49,644 bases of DNA from Catellatospora methionotrophica (GTDB lineage Bacteria > Actinomycetota > Actinomycetes > Mycobacteriales > Micromonosporaceae), in the NCBI RefSeq assembly GCF_011297335.1, contig NZ_JAAOTJ010000035.1:1-49644 (forward strand), read 5' to 3'. Below, in pieces: positions 34,446-43,040 of this stretch. The notes beneath the pieces were generated by a model. The model saw nothing but the letters and a program-made list of their open reading frames with translations, made no database searches and was not told where the DNA came from. Position 1 is the stretch's first letter. The number at the start of each line of letters is the position of its first letter. Made by a program: the position numbers and the translations under genes.

Positions 34446-36794
34446 ATGTCTGTCCCGGGCGGAGCCGCCCAGCAACTGCTGGCCAGGCTCTGCGGCGACC
34501 TGCGCCAGCTGCGTGCCGAAGCCGGGGGCCCGAGCCTGCGGGTGCTCGCGGCGGAGGTGGGGCTCGGCAAGAGCCAGCTCGGCGCGATCCTCAACGGCCG
34601 GGTCGAGCGCCTGCCCGAGTGGCGGGTGGTGCGGGCCGTGGCGGCGCACTGCCACGCGTACGCCAGGGAGCAGGGGCGGTCGGCCACCCTGTCGGCCAGG
34701 TTCGGCGTCGAGGAGTACTGGCGTCGCCGGCATACCGCGGTGGAGCAGCTACTCAGCGAGTCGCCGCCGGTCGCGCAGACGGCCGAGCCCGAGCCGGAGG
34801 CCGAGCAGGAGCCGATGCGCCCGCGCGGGCTGCCGCCCGGCGGCCGTCACTTCATCGGCCGCGAGGCGGAGCTGGCCGCGCTGACGGCGGCCGAGGGCAC
34901 CGTGATCGTCACCGGCCCGCCCGGCATCGGCAAGACATCGCTGGCCGTGCACTGGGCGCACCGGGCCGCGGACCGCTTCCCCGACGGCCAGCTGTATGTG
35001 GACCTGCGCGGATTCGGCCCCTCCGAGGCCGTGCTGACGGCGGACGGGGCGACCCGCGGCTTCCTCGAAGCGCTCGGGGTGGCCCCGGACCGGATCCCGG
35101 CCAGCCCGGACGCCCAGCTCGCGCTGTACCGGAGCCTGCTCACCGACCGGCGGGTGCTGGTGGTGCTCGACAACGCCCGCGACACCGAGCAGGTGCGCCC
35201 ACTGCTGCCGAGCGGGCCGGGCTGCCTGGCGGTGGTGACCAGCCGCAGCCGCCTGGCCGGGGTGGTGGTGGCGCAGGCCGCGCAGGTGCTGCACCTGGAC
35301 CCGCTCAGCGCGCAGGAGTCGGCGGACCTGCTCGCCGCGCGCATCGGGCAGCAGCGGCTGCGCGCCGAACCCGACGCCGCCGACGGGATCGTGCGCGCCT
35401 GTGCCCGGCTGCCGCTGGCGCTGAGCGTCGCGGCCAGCCGGGTCGCGCTGCAGCCCGCGCTGTCGCTGGCGGAGCTGGTGCGGGAACTGTGCGTGGAGCC
35501 GGGCGAGCTGGAGGCGCTGCGGACCGGGGACGAGTCCACCGACGTGCGGGCCGTCTTCTCGTGGTCGTATCGGACCCTCGACCCGCACACCGCGCGGCTG
35601 CTGCGCCTGCTCGGCCTGACCTCGGGCTGCGACCTGGCTCCCGCGGCGGCGTCGAGTCTGGCCGCGGTGCCGCTGTGCACGACCCGGCGGGCGCTGGCCG
35701 AGCTGAGCGACGCGGGGCTGCTCAGCGAGCACCGGCCGGGCCGCTACCTGATGCACGACCTGGTCCGGGCGTACGCGCGGGAACTGGCGCACGACACCGA
35801 CAGCGCGGCCGAGCGCGAGCAGGCCGTGCGGCGGCTGCTCGACCACTACCTGCACACCGCCCACCGGGCCGCGGTGCTGCTGCACCCGCCGTTCAGTGAC
35901 ATCGCGCCGGACCCGCCGGGCGACGGTGCGACCGCCCTGGACCTCGCCGACGGCGCGGCCGCTCAGGCGTGGTTCGACGCCGAGCACGCCGTGCTGCTCG
36001 CCGAGACGTCCCGGGCCTGCGCGAGCGGCTTCGGCCGGCATGCCTGGCAGCTGACGTGGGCCCTGTCCGGCTATCTCGACCGGCGGGCGATGTGGGCGTG
36101 CTGGCACGAGGTGCAGGAACTCGTGCTGAGCACGGCGGAGCGCGACGCCGACCTGCCGGGGCAGGCGCACGGGCACCGCGATCTGGCCCGGGTCTTCTCG
36201 CGGCTGGGCCGTCACGACGAGTCGCACGGGCGGCTGCGGCGGGCACTGGACGGTTTCACCGCCCTCGGCGACGCCGACGGCCTGGCCCAGACGCACCTGA
36301 ACCTCGGCCAGACGCTGGAGCGGGCGCAGCGGCACCCGGAGGCCCTGGAGCATTCGCGGCGGGCCCTGGAACTGTTCACCACCTCGGGTAACACGGCCGG
36401 CGAGGCGTACAGCCTGAACGCGGTCGGCTGGCAGCTCGGGCTGCTCGGCGACCACGGCCGGGCGGTCGCCTACTGCCGGCGGGCGCTGGAGCGGCTGGAG
36501 CAGGTCGCCGATCCGCAGGGCGTCGCCGACACCCTGGACAGCCTCGGCTACGCGTACCACCACCTGGGGGACCTCCCGGCGGCGATAGCGAGTTACGAGC
36601 AGGCGCTGGCGATGTTCCGGGCCGACGGCGACCGGTTCGGCGTGGCCTGCACGCTGCAGAACCTCGCCGAGAGCAGGCTGGCCGCGGGCGAGGCCGCCGC
36701 CGCGCGGGAGGCGCTGCGGGAGGCGTGGGGGATCCTGGACCGGATCGGGCACGCGAGCGCGGACGCGGTGCGTGCCCGGCTGGACACCGCCTGA
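34446..36794 (+). CDS. STAND regulator: HTH, NB-ARC ATPase and TPR domains
   Basis: 782 residues. An N-terminal XRE-like helix-turn-helix (residues 31-55: SLRVLAAEVGLGKSQLGAILNG) is followed by a linker and the NB-ARC ATPase: Walker A GPPGIGKTS at 157-165, Walker B VLVVLDN, TSRSRLAG sensor and the MHD-type LMHDLVR at 435-441. From about 560 to the end are tetratricopeptide-like repeats (HLNLGQTLERAQRHPEALEHSRRALELF and similar). Such proteins are ATP-switched signal regulators of development or secondary metabolism. GGGGGAG precedes ATG 34446. It converges on the lectin gene downstream; the trigger and targets are not visible. Confidence 0.87.
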   Translation: MSVPGGAAQQLLARLCGDLRQLRAEAGGPSLRVLAAEVGLGKSQLGAILNGRVERLPEWRVVRAVAAHCHAYAREQGRSATLSARFGVEEYWRRRHTAVEQLLSESPPVAQTAEPEPEAEQEPMRPRGLPPGGRHFIGREAELAALTAAEGTVIVTGPPGIGKTSLAVHWAHRAADRFPDGQLYVDLRGFGPSEAVLTADGATRGFLEALGVAPDRIPASPDAQLALYRSLLTDRRVLVVLDNARDTEQVRPLLPSGPGCLAVVTSRSRLAGVVVAQAAQVLHLDPLSAQESADLLAARIGQQRLRAEPDAADGIVRACARLPLALSVAASRVALQPALSLAELVRELCVEPGELEALRTGDESTDVRAVFSWSYRTLDPHTARLLRLLGLTSGCDLAPAAASSLAAVPLCTTRRALAELSDAGLLSEHRPGRYLMHDLVRAYARELAHDTDSAAEREQAVRRLLDHYLHTAHRAAVLLHPPFSDIAPDPPGDGATALDLADGAAAQAWFDAEHAVLLAETSRACASGFGRHAWQLTWALSGYLDRRAMWACWHEVQELVLSTAERDADLPGQAHGHRDLARVFSRLGRHDESHGRLRRALDGFTALGDADGLAQTHLNLGQTLERAQRHPEALEHSRRALELFTTSGNTAGEAYSLNAVGWQLGLLGDHGRAVAYCRRALERLEQVADPQGVADTLDSLGYAYHHLGDLPAAIASYEQALAMFRADGDRFGVACTLQNLAESRLAAGEAAAAREALREAWGILDRIGHASADAVRARLDTA

Positions 36795-36825
36795 GGCGGG
36801 TCCGGCCGGGCACGGGCTCAGCGGC

Positions 36826-37389
36826 TCACTGGAAGTAGAACTGCTGCGCGGTCTCATAGAGGTTGCAGTTGTTCACCTGCAGCGGGGCGTCGTTGTTGTA
36901 CGAGCGTCCCAGCACCTCCAGGCAGAGGCCCTTGACCTTGTTCTGGTACAGGAATCGTCCCGTGCCGAAGTACGAGATCGGCGTCCACTCCTCGCTGCTG
37001 TACGCGGCGTCGCAGGGGAACTGCTGCGCCCGGGTGCCCGGCACGACCTCGTCCTCGCTGTTGGCCGCGAGGTCCAGGCACAGCCCGCTGCCCTGGTTGA
37101 CGATCCAGTAGTAGCCGTTGCTGGTCGGGAACAGCGCCCAGCGGTGCTGCGTCCGGCTCTCGCAGCCGCGCTGCACGATCGGGGCGTTGGCGTTGTTGGA
37201 GTTGCCCTTCGGGATCAGGCACTTCAGGGACCGCTCGTTGCGGATCGTCTCGAAGGTGCCGACCCCGAAGGTCTGGTGGTCGTCCAGCCCCGCCGGCGCC
37301 GCGCTCGCGGGCGCGGCGGTGGCCAGCCCCGCCCCGACCGACACGGCCGTGGCGAAGAGGAGCGCGACGAGTCTGCGTCGCATGTTCAT
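36826..37389 (-). CDS. Secreted beta-trefoil (ricin-type) lectin protein
   Basis: 187 residues. Signal peptide about 1-34 (MNMRRRLVALLFATAVSV... ending APASAA). The mature part is one beta-trefoil with three Cys-containing lobes: LKCLIPKGNSNNANAPIVQRGC, LCLDLAANSEDEVVPGTRAQQFPC and LCLEVLGRSYNNDAPLQVNNC, each with the QxW-like end (HRWAL, EEWTP, QQFYF). It lacks any enzyme domain, so it is a stand-alone carbohydrate-binding or inhibitory secreted protein. AAGGAG upstream of ATG 37389 fixes the start. No partner gene is evident. Confidence 0.82.
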   Translation of the reverse strand: MNMRRRLVALLFATAVSVGAGLATAAPASAAPAGLDDHQTFGVGTFETIRNERSLKCLIPKGNSNNANAPIVQRGCESRTQHRWALFPTSNGYYWIVNQGSGLCLDLAANSEDEVVPGTRAQQFPCDAAYSSEEWTPISYFGTGRFLYQNKVKGLCLEVLGRSYNNDAPLQVNNCNLYETAQQFYFQ

Positions 37390-37677
37390 CCGGGTCTCCT
37401 TCTGTTCTGCTCGGATGTCGTGAGATGACGGTGTCACCGGGGCCGCGCGGGCACCGTCGTGTCCGGACAGGACGGTCGGATCTGAGGACGTCCGTGCAGC
37501 TCACCGGGGTGCGTCCGGTCGCCGGACGCCGGACACGACCGGACGCCCGGCGGGCGGCGGCACGGCGGGCATGAGGGGGTCTCGCGTATCGCCGCGTACA
37601 GTTGTCCGGGATCACCGAGGCCCGGCCCGCACCCGCGGCGGACCGGCGTCCGCCCCGTACTAGCTGGTGAGGAACGC

Positions 37678-38961
37678 ATGCCCTCCTTCCCCCGCCCCGA
37701 CCTCGGCCCGCTCACGCGCCGCTCCGCCCTGGCCACGCTCGGCCTGACGGGTGCCGCGATCGGCCTGGCCGCCTGCACCGGCAGCAAGGCGCCGTCCGGG
37801 AACGGCTCGCCCGGGGCCAGCCAGAGCCCGGACGCCCCGCCGTCCAAAGCCAAGGTCACGATCACCGAGCCGGCCGCCGCCGCGACGGAGGTCCCGGCCT
37901 CGGCCGAGATCGTGTTCACGGCCACCGACGCCGCCTCGACACAGGTGACGCTCAAGGACGCGGCCGGTGCCGACGTGCCCGGCGAGCCGCACCCCGACGG
38001 CAGGGGCTGGCTGCCCGCGAAGGCGCTGGCCTACGGCACGGCGTACACCGTGACCGTGACCGCCACTGACAGTGACGGGCGGGCCGCGACGGCGACCTCG
38101 ACGTTCACGACGATGGCCCAGCCGGACAAGGTCGTCAGCGTCGTCAGCTTCCTGCCCGACGGCGCGGTCGTCGGCGTCGGCATGCCGCTGATCTTCCGGC
38201 TGAGCCGCAAGATCCCCCAGGCGCAGCGGGCGGACCTGCAGCGGCGACTGCTGGTGCGGACGACTCCGGCGCAGGAGGGCATCTGGACCTGGTACACCCC
38301 CGACGAGCTGCACTGGCGGCCCCGGGAGTTCTGGCAGGCGGGCACGAAGGTGTTCGTCGACGTGCGCGCCGGTGGCCTGCCGCTGGGCGAGGGCTACTTC
38401 GGCAAGCGCAACGCGACGCTGACCTGCTCCATCGGACGGTCGCTGGTGATGGTGATCGACGACAAGGCCAAGCCGAAGGTGATGAAGGTCGTCAAGGACG
38501 GCGTCACCGTGCGCACCATCCGGGTCAGCCTGGGCCGGGCGAACATGCCGTCGTCGAGCGGCACCACGGTCATCATCGAGCGCCTGGCCAAGACGGTGTT
38601 CGATACGACCAGCGACCCGAACCCGTCGAACCGCTACCGGACGAACATCGAGTACGCCCAGCGGCTGACCTGGGGCGGGGAGTTCATCCACGCGGCCCCG
38701 TGGTCGGTGAAGGACCAGGGCGTCCGCAACGTCTCGCACGGCTGCGTGAACATGTCCCTGGCGGACGCGAAGTGGCTGTTCGGGCAGACGATGATCGGTG
38801 ACCCGCTGACCACCAAGGGCACGTCCCGCAAGCTGCAGTACGGCAACGGCTGGACCGACTTCGACAAGCCCTGGGACGAGTACGTCAAGGGCAGCGCGAT
38901 CCCGTACACGCCGCCGCCGGTGGACGCGTCGCCCAGTCCCTCCGCCTCGCCGGTCGCCTGA
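37678..38961 (+). CDS. Lipoprotein L,D-transpeptidase
   Basis: 427 residues. The twin-Arg region RRSALATLG and lipobox GLAAC (lipidated Cys33) indicate an exported lipoprotein. Two Ig-like domains (about 55-145 and 150-250) precede the YkuD catalytic domain, whose motif SHGCVNM contains His354 and nucleophile Cys356; the WTWYTPDELHWRP and HAAPW motifs are those of mycobacterial LdtMt2-like enzymes. It makes 3-3 cross-links in peptidoglycan outside the membrane. The C-terminus is a Pro/Ser tail. The 288-nt gap upstream contains a CCGGAC-rich stretch (37450-37560) but no feature I can name. Confidence 0.92.
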   Translation: MPSFPRPDLGPLTRRSALATLGLTGAAIGLAACTGSKAPSGNGSPGASQSPDAPPSKAKVTITEPAAAATEVPASAEIVFTATDAASTQVTLKDAAGADVPGEPHPDGRGWLPAKALAYGTAYTVTVTATDSDGRAATATSTFTTMAQPDKVVSVVSFLPDGAVVGVGMPLIFRLSRKIPQAQRADLQRRLLVRTTPAQEGIWTWYTPDELHWRPREFWQAGTKVFVDVRAGGLPLGEGYFGKRNATLTCSIGRSLVMVIDDKAKPKVMKVVKDGVTVRTIRVSLGRANMPSSSGTTVIIERLAKTVFDTTSDPNPSNRYRTNIEYAQRLTWGGEFIHAAPWSVKDQGVRNVSHGCVNMSLADAKWLFGQTMIGDPLTTKGTSRKLQYGNGWTDFDKPWDEYVKGSAIPYTPPPVDASPSPSASPVA

Positions 38962-38987
38962 CCGGAAGCTTCCTTTTCATCCCCCTC

Positions 38988-39018
38988 CACCCGCAGGTCC
39001 GTTCCGGGCCTGCGGGTG
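38988..39018 (+). terminator. Terminator hairpin after the L,D-transpeptidase gene
   Basis: CACCCGCAGG (38988-38997) and CCTGCGGGTG (39009-39018) pair perfectly. It opens the 433-nt gap 38962-39394, whose remainder holds the two arabinose operators and the araB promoter; 39020-39180 shows nothing else supportable. Confidence 0.65.
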
Positions 39019-39197
39019 TGAAGCATGCCCGCGGCCGGTCGTCCACAGCGGGACCGGTCGTGGGAGCGGGCGGGGGTGCCGCTCTCACCGCATGAAGTGC
39101 CACCCCCGCCCGCCGTCGAGCTGCCGCCGCCGGCCGGGCGCACGGCATGTCCGCGGGCTCGATCCGGCCTGACGCCGGACTCGATTTGCAGCGATAG

Positions 39198-39211
39198 TGT
39201 TAACGCACACA
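39198..39211. promoter_or_regulatory. Upstream LacI-type operator of the arabinose operon
   Basis: TGTTAACGCACACA; its reverse complement TGTGTGCGTTAACA shares 12 of 14 bases with the site at 39351-39364. It is 153 nt upstream of that site, a spacing that would allow DNA looping. Confidence 0.7.
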
Positions 39212-39336
39212 TCGGGTGTCGTCAAGGGACGCCGGAAACCGGCTGGCCATCGGTGTGCCGTTCAGATCCCGAGTTGCGCAAATTCTTCGCACGCTCTGTG
39301 CGAACCGCCGTTACGCATCTGTTGCGATGGCATGTC

Positions 39337-39365
39337 TTGACGCCTCTGGATGTGAGCGCTAACAC
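39337..39365 (+). promoter_or_regulatory. araB promoter overlapped by LacI-type operator
   Basis: TTGACG (39337-39342) and TAACAC (39360-39365) are 17 nt apart. TGTGAGCGCTAACA at 39351-39364, the classic LacI-family palindrome with central GCGC, overlaps the -10, so a bound repressor would block transcription. The araA-linked LacI gene at the end of the locus is the natural regulator. Confidence 0.75.
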
Positions 39366-39394
39366 TGTGTCCCAGCAACCGAGCGGAGGAAGAC

Positions 39395-41062
39395 ATGAGC
39401 GACCGGTACGTCGTCGGCGTCGACTACGGCACGCTGTCCGGCCGGGCCCTGGTGGTCCGGGTCAGCGACGGCGCCGAGGTCGGCACGGCGGTGCACGAGT
39501 ACCGCCACGGCGTCATGGACGGTGTGCTCGCCGCCTCCGGTGCGCCGCTGCCGCCGGACTGGGCGCTGCAGGACCCCGACGACTACCGCGACGTGCTGCG
39601 CCACGCGGTCCCGGCGGCGCTGGCAGCGGCGGGCGTCGACCCGGCCGACGTGATCGGCGTCGGCACCGACTTCACCGCCTGCACGGTGCTGCCGGCGCTG
39701 GCCGACGGCACGCCGCTGTGCGAGCTGCCGGAGCTGCGCCACCGCCCGCACGCGTGGGTCAAGCTGTGGAAGCACCACGCCGCGCAGCCGCACGCCGACC
39801 GGATCAACGCCCTCGCCCACGAGCGCGGCGAGCCGTGGATCGGCCGCTACGGCGGCAAGATCTCCGCCGAGTGGCAGTACGCCAAGGGCCTGCAGCTGCT
39901 CGAGGAGGACCCGGAGGTCTACGACCGGGCCGAGCGCTGGATCGAGGCCGCCGACTGGATCATCTGGCAGCTGTGCGGCGTCGAGACCCGCAACGTGTGC
40001 ACCGCCGGATACAAGGGCATCTTCCAGGACGGCGGTTACCCGTCCAAGGACTACCTGGCCGCGCTCAACCCCGGCTTCGCCGGGTTCGTGGCCAAACTGG
40101 ACGGCCGGCTGCTGCCGCTGGGCGGCCGCGCGGGTTCACTGACCGCCGAGGCCGCCGCGTGGACCGGGCTGCCGGAGGGCATCGCGGTCGCGGTCGGCAA
40201 CGTCGACGCGCACGTCACCGCCGCCGCCGCGCAGGCCCTGGATCCGGGCCGGCTGGTCGCCATCATGGGCACCTCGACCTGCCACGTCGTCAACGGCACC
40301 GTCCCGGCCGAGGTGTCGGGCATGTGCGGCGTCGTCGACGGCGGCATCAGCGCGGGCGCGTGGGGTTACGAGGCGGGACAGAGCGGCGTCGGCGACATCT
40401 TCGGCTGGTACGTCGACCAGGCCGCCCCGGCGGGCTTCGACTCGCACGAGCGGCTGTCCGAGCTGGCCGCCGCGCAGCCGGTCGGCGGGCACGGCCTGAT
40501 CGCGCTGGACTGGTGGAACGGCAACCGCTCGCTGCTGGTCAACCACGACCTGTCCGGCCTGATCGTCGGCCTGACCCTGGCCACCCGCCCGGCCGACGTC
40601 TACCGGGCTCTGCTGGAGTCGACCGCGTACGGCACCCGCATGATCATCGAGGCGTTCGCCGACGCGGGGGTGCCCGTCACCGAACTGGTCGTCGCGGGCG
40701 GGCTTACCACCAACCGGCTGCTCATGCAGATCTACGCTGATGTGACCGACCGGCCGCTGAGCATCATCGGCTCGGCACAGGGCCCCGCGCTCGGCTCGGC
40801 GATCCACGCCGCGGTCGCCGCCGGGGCGTACGCCGACGTGCACGAGGCGGCCGACGCGATGGGCCGTGTCGATCGGGGCGTCTACCAGCCCGACCCGGCC
40901 CGCGCCCGCGCCTACGACGCGCTGTATGCCGAGTACAAGCAGCTCCACGACCACTTCGGCCGCGGCGCGAACGACGTGATGCTCCGCCTGCGCGCCATCC
41001 GCAACGAGGCCCGCACGGGTTCGGCCGACGAGCCGACGGTGGCATTGGGGGTGGCCGCATGA
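39395..41062 (+). CDS. araB: Ribulokinase
   Basis: 555 residues, FGGY sugar kinase fold. GVDYGTLSGRALVV at 8-21 is the N-terminal phosphate-binding loop specific to ribulokinases; VGTDFTACTVLP, KLWKHHAAQPHADRIN and GGKISAEWQYAK are AraB signatures, and AIMGTSTCHVVN and the VVAGGLTTNRLLMQIYAD motif bind ATP. It converts L-ribulose to L-ribulose-5-phosphate, the second step of L-arabinose use. GGAGGAAG precedes ATG 39395. First gene of the arabinose operon; stop overlaps araD by 4 nt. Confidence 0.96.
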   Translation: MSDRYVVGVDYGTLSGRALVVRVSDGAEVGTAVHEYRHGVMDGVLAASGAPLPPDWALQDPDDYRDVLRHAVPAALAAAGVDPADVIGVGTDFTACTVLPALADGTPLCELPELRHRPHAWVKLWKHHAAQPHADRINALAHERGEPWIGRYGGKISAEWQYAKGLQLLEEDPEVYDRAERWIEAADWIIWQLCGVETRNVCTAGYKGIFQDGGYPSKDYLAALNPGFAGFVAKLDGRLLPLGGRAGSLTAEAAAWTGLPEGIAVAVGNVDAHVTAAAAQALDPGRLVAIMGTSTCHVVNGTVPAEVSGMCGVVDGGISAGAWGYEAGQSGVGDIFGWYVDQAAPAGFDSHERLSELAAAQPVGGHGLIALDWWNGNRSLLVNHDLSGLIVGLTLATRPADVYRALLESTAYGTRMIIEAFADAGVPVTELVVAGGLTTNRLLMQIYADVTDRPLSIIGSAQGPALGSAIHAAVAAGAYADVHEAADAMGRVDRGVYQPDPARARAYDALYAEYKQLHDHFGRGANDVMLRLRAIRNEARTGSADEPTVALGVAA

Positions 41063-41739
41063 GCGAGGTCATCGGGGCGCTGCGGGAGACCGTCGCGTCG
41101 CTGCACGCGGAGCTGACGCGATACGGCCTGGTGGCCTGGACGGCGGGCAATGTGTCGGCGCGGGTGCCGGGGCAGGAGCTGCTGGTCATCAAGCCCAGCG
41201 GGGTGTCCTACGACGACCTGTCGGCCGCGAACATGATCGTCTGCGATCTGGACGGTGTGGTCGTCGAGGGCGACCTGTCGCCGTCCAGCGACACCGCCGC
41301 GCACGCCTACGTCTACCGGGCCATGCCCGAGGTCGGTGGGGTGGTGCACACGCACAGCACGTACGCCACCGCCTGGGCGGCACGGGGCGAGGCCATCCCG
41401 TGCCACCTCACCGCGCAGGCCGACGAGTTCGGCGGGGAGATCCCGATCGGGCCGTTCGCGCTGATCGGCGGCGACGACATCGGCAAGGGCATCGTGGCCA
41501 CGCTGTCCGGCCACCGCTCCCCGGCGGTGCTGATGCGCAACCACGGCGTGTTCACCATCGGCAAGGACGCCCGCGCCGCCGTGAAGGCCGCCGTGATGTG
41601 CGAGGACGTCGCGCGCACCGCGCACCTGGCCCGGGTGCTCGGGCAGCCGGTGCCGATGGCGCAGGCCGACGTCGACTCCCTCTACGACCGCTACCAGAAC
41701 GTGTACGGCCAGCCCGGCCGCCAGTTGTCCGCCGATTAG
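41059..41739 (+). CDS. araD: L-ribulose-5-phosphate 4-epimerase
   Basis: 226 residues, class II aldolase fold. Zinc ligands are His97 and His99 (VVHTHS) and His162 (RNHGVF); TAGNVSAR (28-35) and KPSGVSYDDL (45-54) bind the phosphate, and Asp78 in SSDTA and Tyr216 in VYGQ match the catalytic residues of the family. It makes D-xylulose-5-phosphate for the pentose phosphate pathway. ATGA overlap with araB shows translational coupling. Confidence 0.95.
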   Translation: MSEVIGALRETVASLHAELTRYGLVAWTAGNVSARVPGQELLVIKPSGVSYDDLSAANMIVCDLDGVVVEGDLSPSSDTAAHAYVYRAMPEVGGVVHTHSTYATAWAARGEAIPCHLTAQADEFGGEIPIGPFALIGGDDIGKGIVATLSGHRSPAVLMRNHGVFTIGKDARAAVKAAVMCEDVARTAHLARVLGQPVPMAQADVDSLYDRYQNVYGQPGRQLSAD

Positions 41740-41867
41740 GTACCGGCGGTGGCACCACCCGATCCTCTCACCGCAGCATCACCGCTCCACCAGCACCACA
41801 GCGCAGGCCGCGCGCCGAGCTCCCACCCGGCGCGCGGGGGTAGGCCCACCTCATCCAAGGAGATCGC

Positions 41868-42869
41868 ATGCTCACCATGGGCAAGGCCATCACGCGACGC
41901 CGCGCCGTCGCGGTGTTGACCGCAACTCTGCTCGCGACCGGTTTGGCCGCGTGCGGCAACAGCGACACCGGCGACAAGCCGGCCGACGACGGCAAGCTGA
42001 CGCTCGGCTTCTCGCAGGTCGGCGCGGAGAGCGGCTGGCGCACCGCGAACACCAACTCGATCAAGGAGTCCGCGACGGCGGCCGGGATCGAGCTGAAGTT
42101 CGACGACGCGCAGGGCAAGCAGGAGAACCAGATCACCGCGATCCGCAACTACATCCAGCAGAAGGTCGACGTCATCGCCTTCTCGCCGGTCGTGGAGTCG
42201 GGTTGGGACACCGTGCTCAAGGAGGCCAAGGACGCCGGCATCCCGGTGATCCTGACCGACCGCTCGGTGGACTCGGCCGACAAGTCGCTCTACAAGACGT
42301 TCATCGGCTCGGACTTCGTCAAGGAGGGCAAGCTCTCCGGCGAGTGGCTGGTCAACGAGACCAAGTCGGCCACCGGCACGGTGAACATCGTGGAGCTGCA
42401 GGGCACCACGGGTTCGGCCCCGGCCAACGACCGCAAGAAGGGCTTCGCCGAGGCCATCGCGGCCAACCCGAACCTGAAGGTCATCGCGTCGCAGACCGGT
42501 GACTTCACCCGCGCCGGCGGCAAGGCCGTCATGGAGCAGTTCCTGAAGGCCAACCCGAAGATCGACGTGCTGTTCGCGCACAACGACGACATGGGTCTGG
42601 GCGCGCTCGAGGCGATCACCGCCGCGGGCAAGGTACCGGGCAAGGACATCAAGATCATCACGATCGACGCGGTCAAGGACGGCATGCAGGCCCTGGCCGA
42701 CGGCAAGTTCAACTTCATCGCCGAGTGCAGCCCGCTGCTCGGGCCCCAGCTGATGGACCTGGTCAAGAAGGTCTCGAAGGGGGAGACCATCCCCCAGCGC
42801 ATCGAGACCGAGGAGGGCACCTTCACGCCGGAGCAGGCCAAGGCCGCGCTGCCGACCCGCAAGTACTGA
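41868..42869 (+). CDS. ytfQ: YtfQ-type furanose ABC transporter binding lipoprotein
   Basis: 333 residues. A short basic start and hydrophobic run end in the lipobox GLAAC (lipidated Cys29). The mature part is a type-1 sugar-binding fold: KLTLGFSQVGAESGWRTANTNSIKESA, DVIAFSPVVESGWDTVL, VELQGTTGSAPANDRKKGF and FAHNDDMGLGALEAI, the YtfQ pattern (the E. coli homologue binds galactofuranose). In this operon the ligand is likely L-arabinofuranose or arabinose. AAGGAG precedes ATG 41868. A perfect hairpin follows the stop. Confidence 0.88.
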   Translation: MLTMGKAITRRRAVAVLTATLLATGLAACGNSDTGDKPADDGKLTLGFSQVGAESGWRTANTNSIKESATAAGIELKFDDAQGKQENQITAIRNYIQQKVDVIAFSPVVESGWDTVLKEAKDAGIPVILTDRSVDSADKSLYKTFIGSDFVKEGKLSGEWLVNETKSATGTVNIVELQGTTGSAPANDRKKGFAEAIAANPNLKVIASQTGDFTRAGGKAVMEQFLKANPKIDVLFAHNDDMGLGALEAITAAGKVPGKDIKIITIDAVKDGMQALADGKFNFIAECSPLLGPQLMDLVKKVSKGETIPQRIETEEGTFTPEQAKAALPTRKY

Positions 42870-42877
42870 TCCACCCC

Positions 42878-42908
42878 CGGGGCCGCCGCACACCGTGCGG
42901 CGGCCCCG
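42878..42908 (+). terminator. Intra-operon hairpin after the binding-protein gene
   Basis: CGGGGCCGCCGCAC (42878-42891) pairs perfectly with 42895-42908 around a 3-nt loop. It lies 8 nt after the ytfQ stop and 133 nt before ytfR. Such a hairpin could stabilise the upstream mRNA or stop most transcripts so that binding protein is made in excess of the membrane parts. Confidence 0.7.
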
Positions 42909-43040
42909 TCTCACTCACCGCCAGACGGAGCCGTGGCGCGCACCCGCGCCGGGCAGACGTCCTCGCCGCTGCGCCGAGCCCGGCCCCTTGCGGACGGCCG
43001 CGGCGACCCTTACCCAGAACTCAGTGAAAGGTCGGATGGG

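Noticed and set aside
37450-37560. CCGGAC-rich stretch with several small inverted repeats
   Set aside because: High GC makes such short matches likely by chance and none forms a clear operator or terminator.
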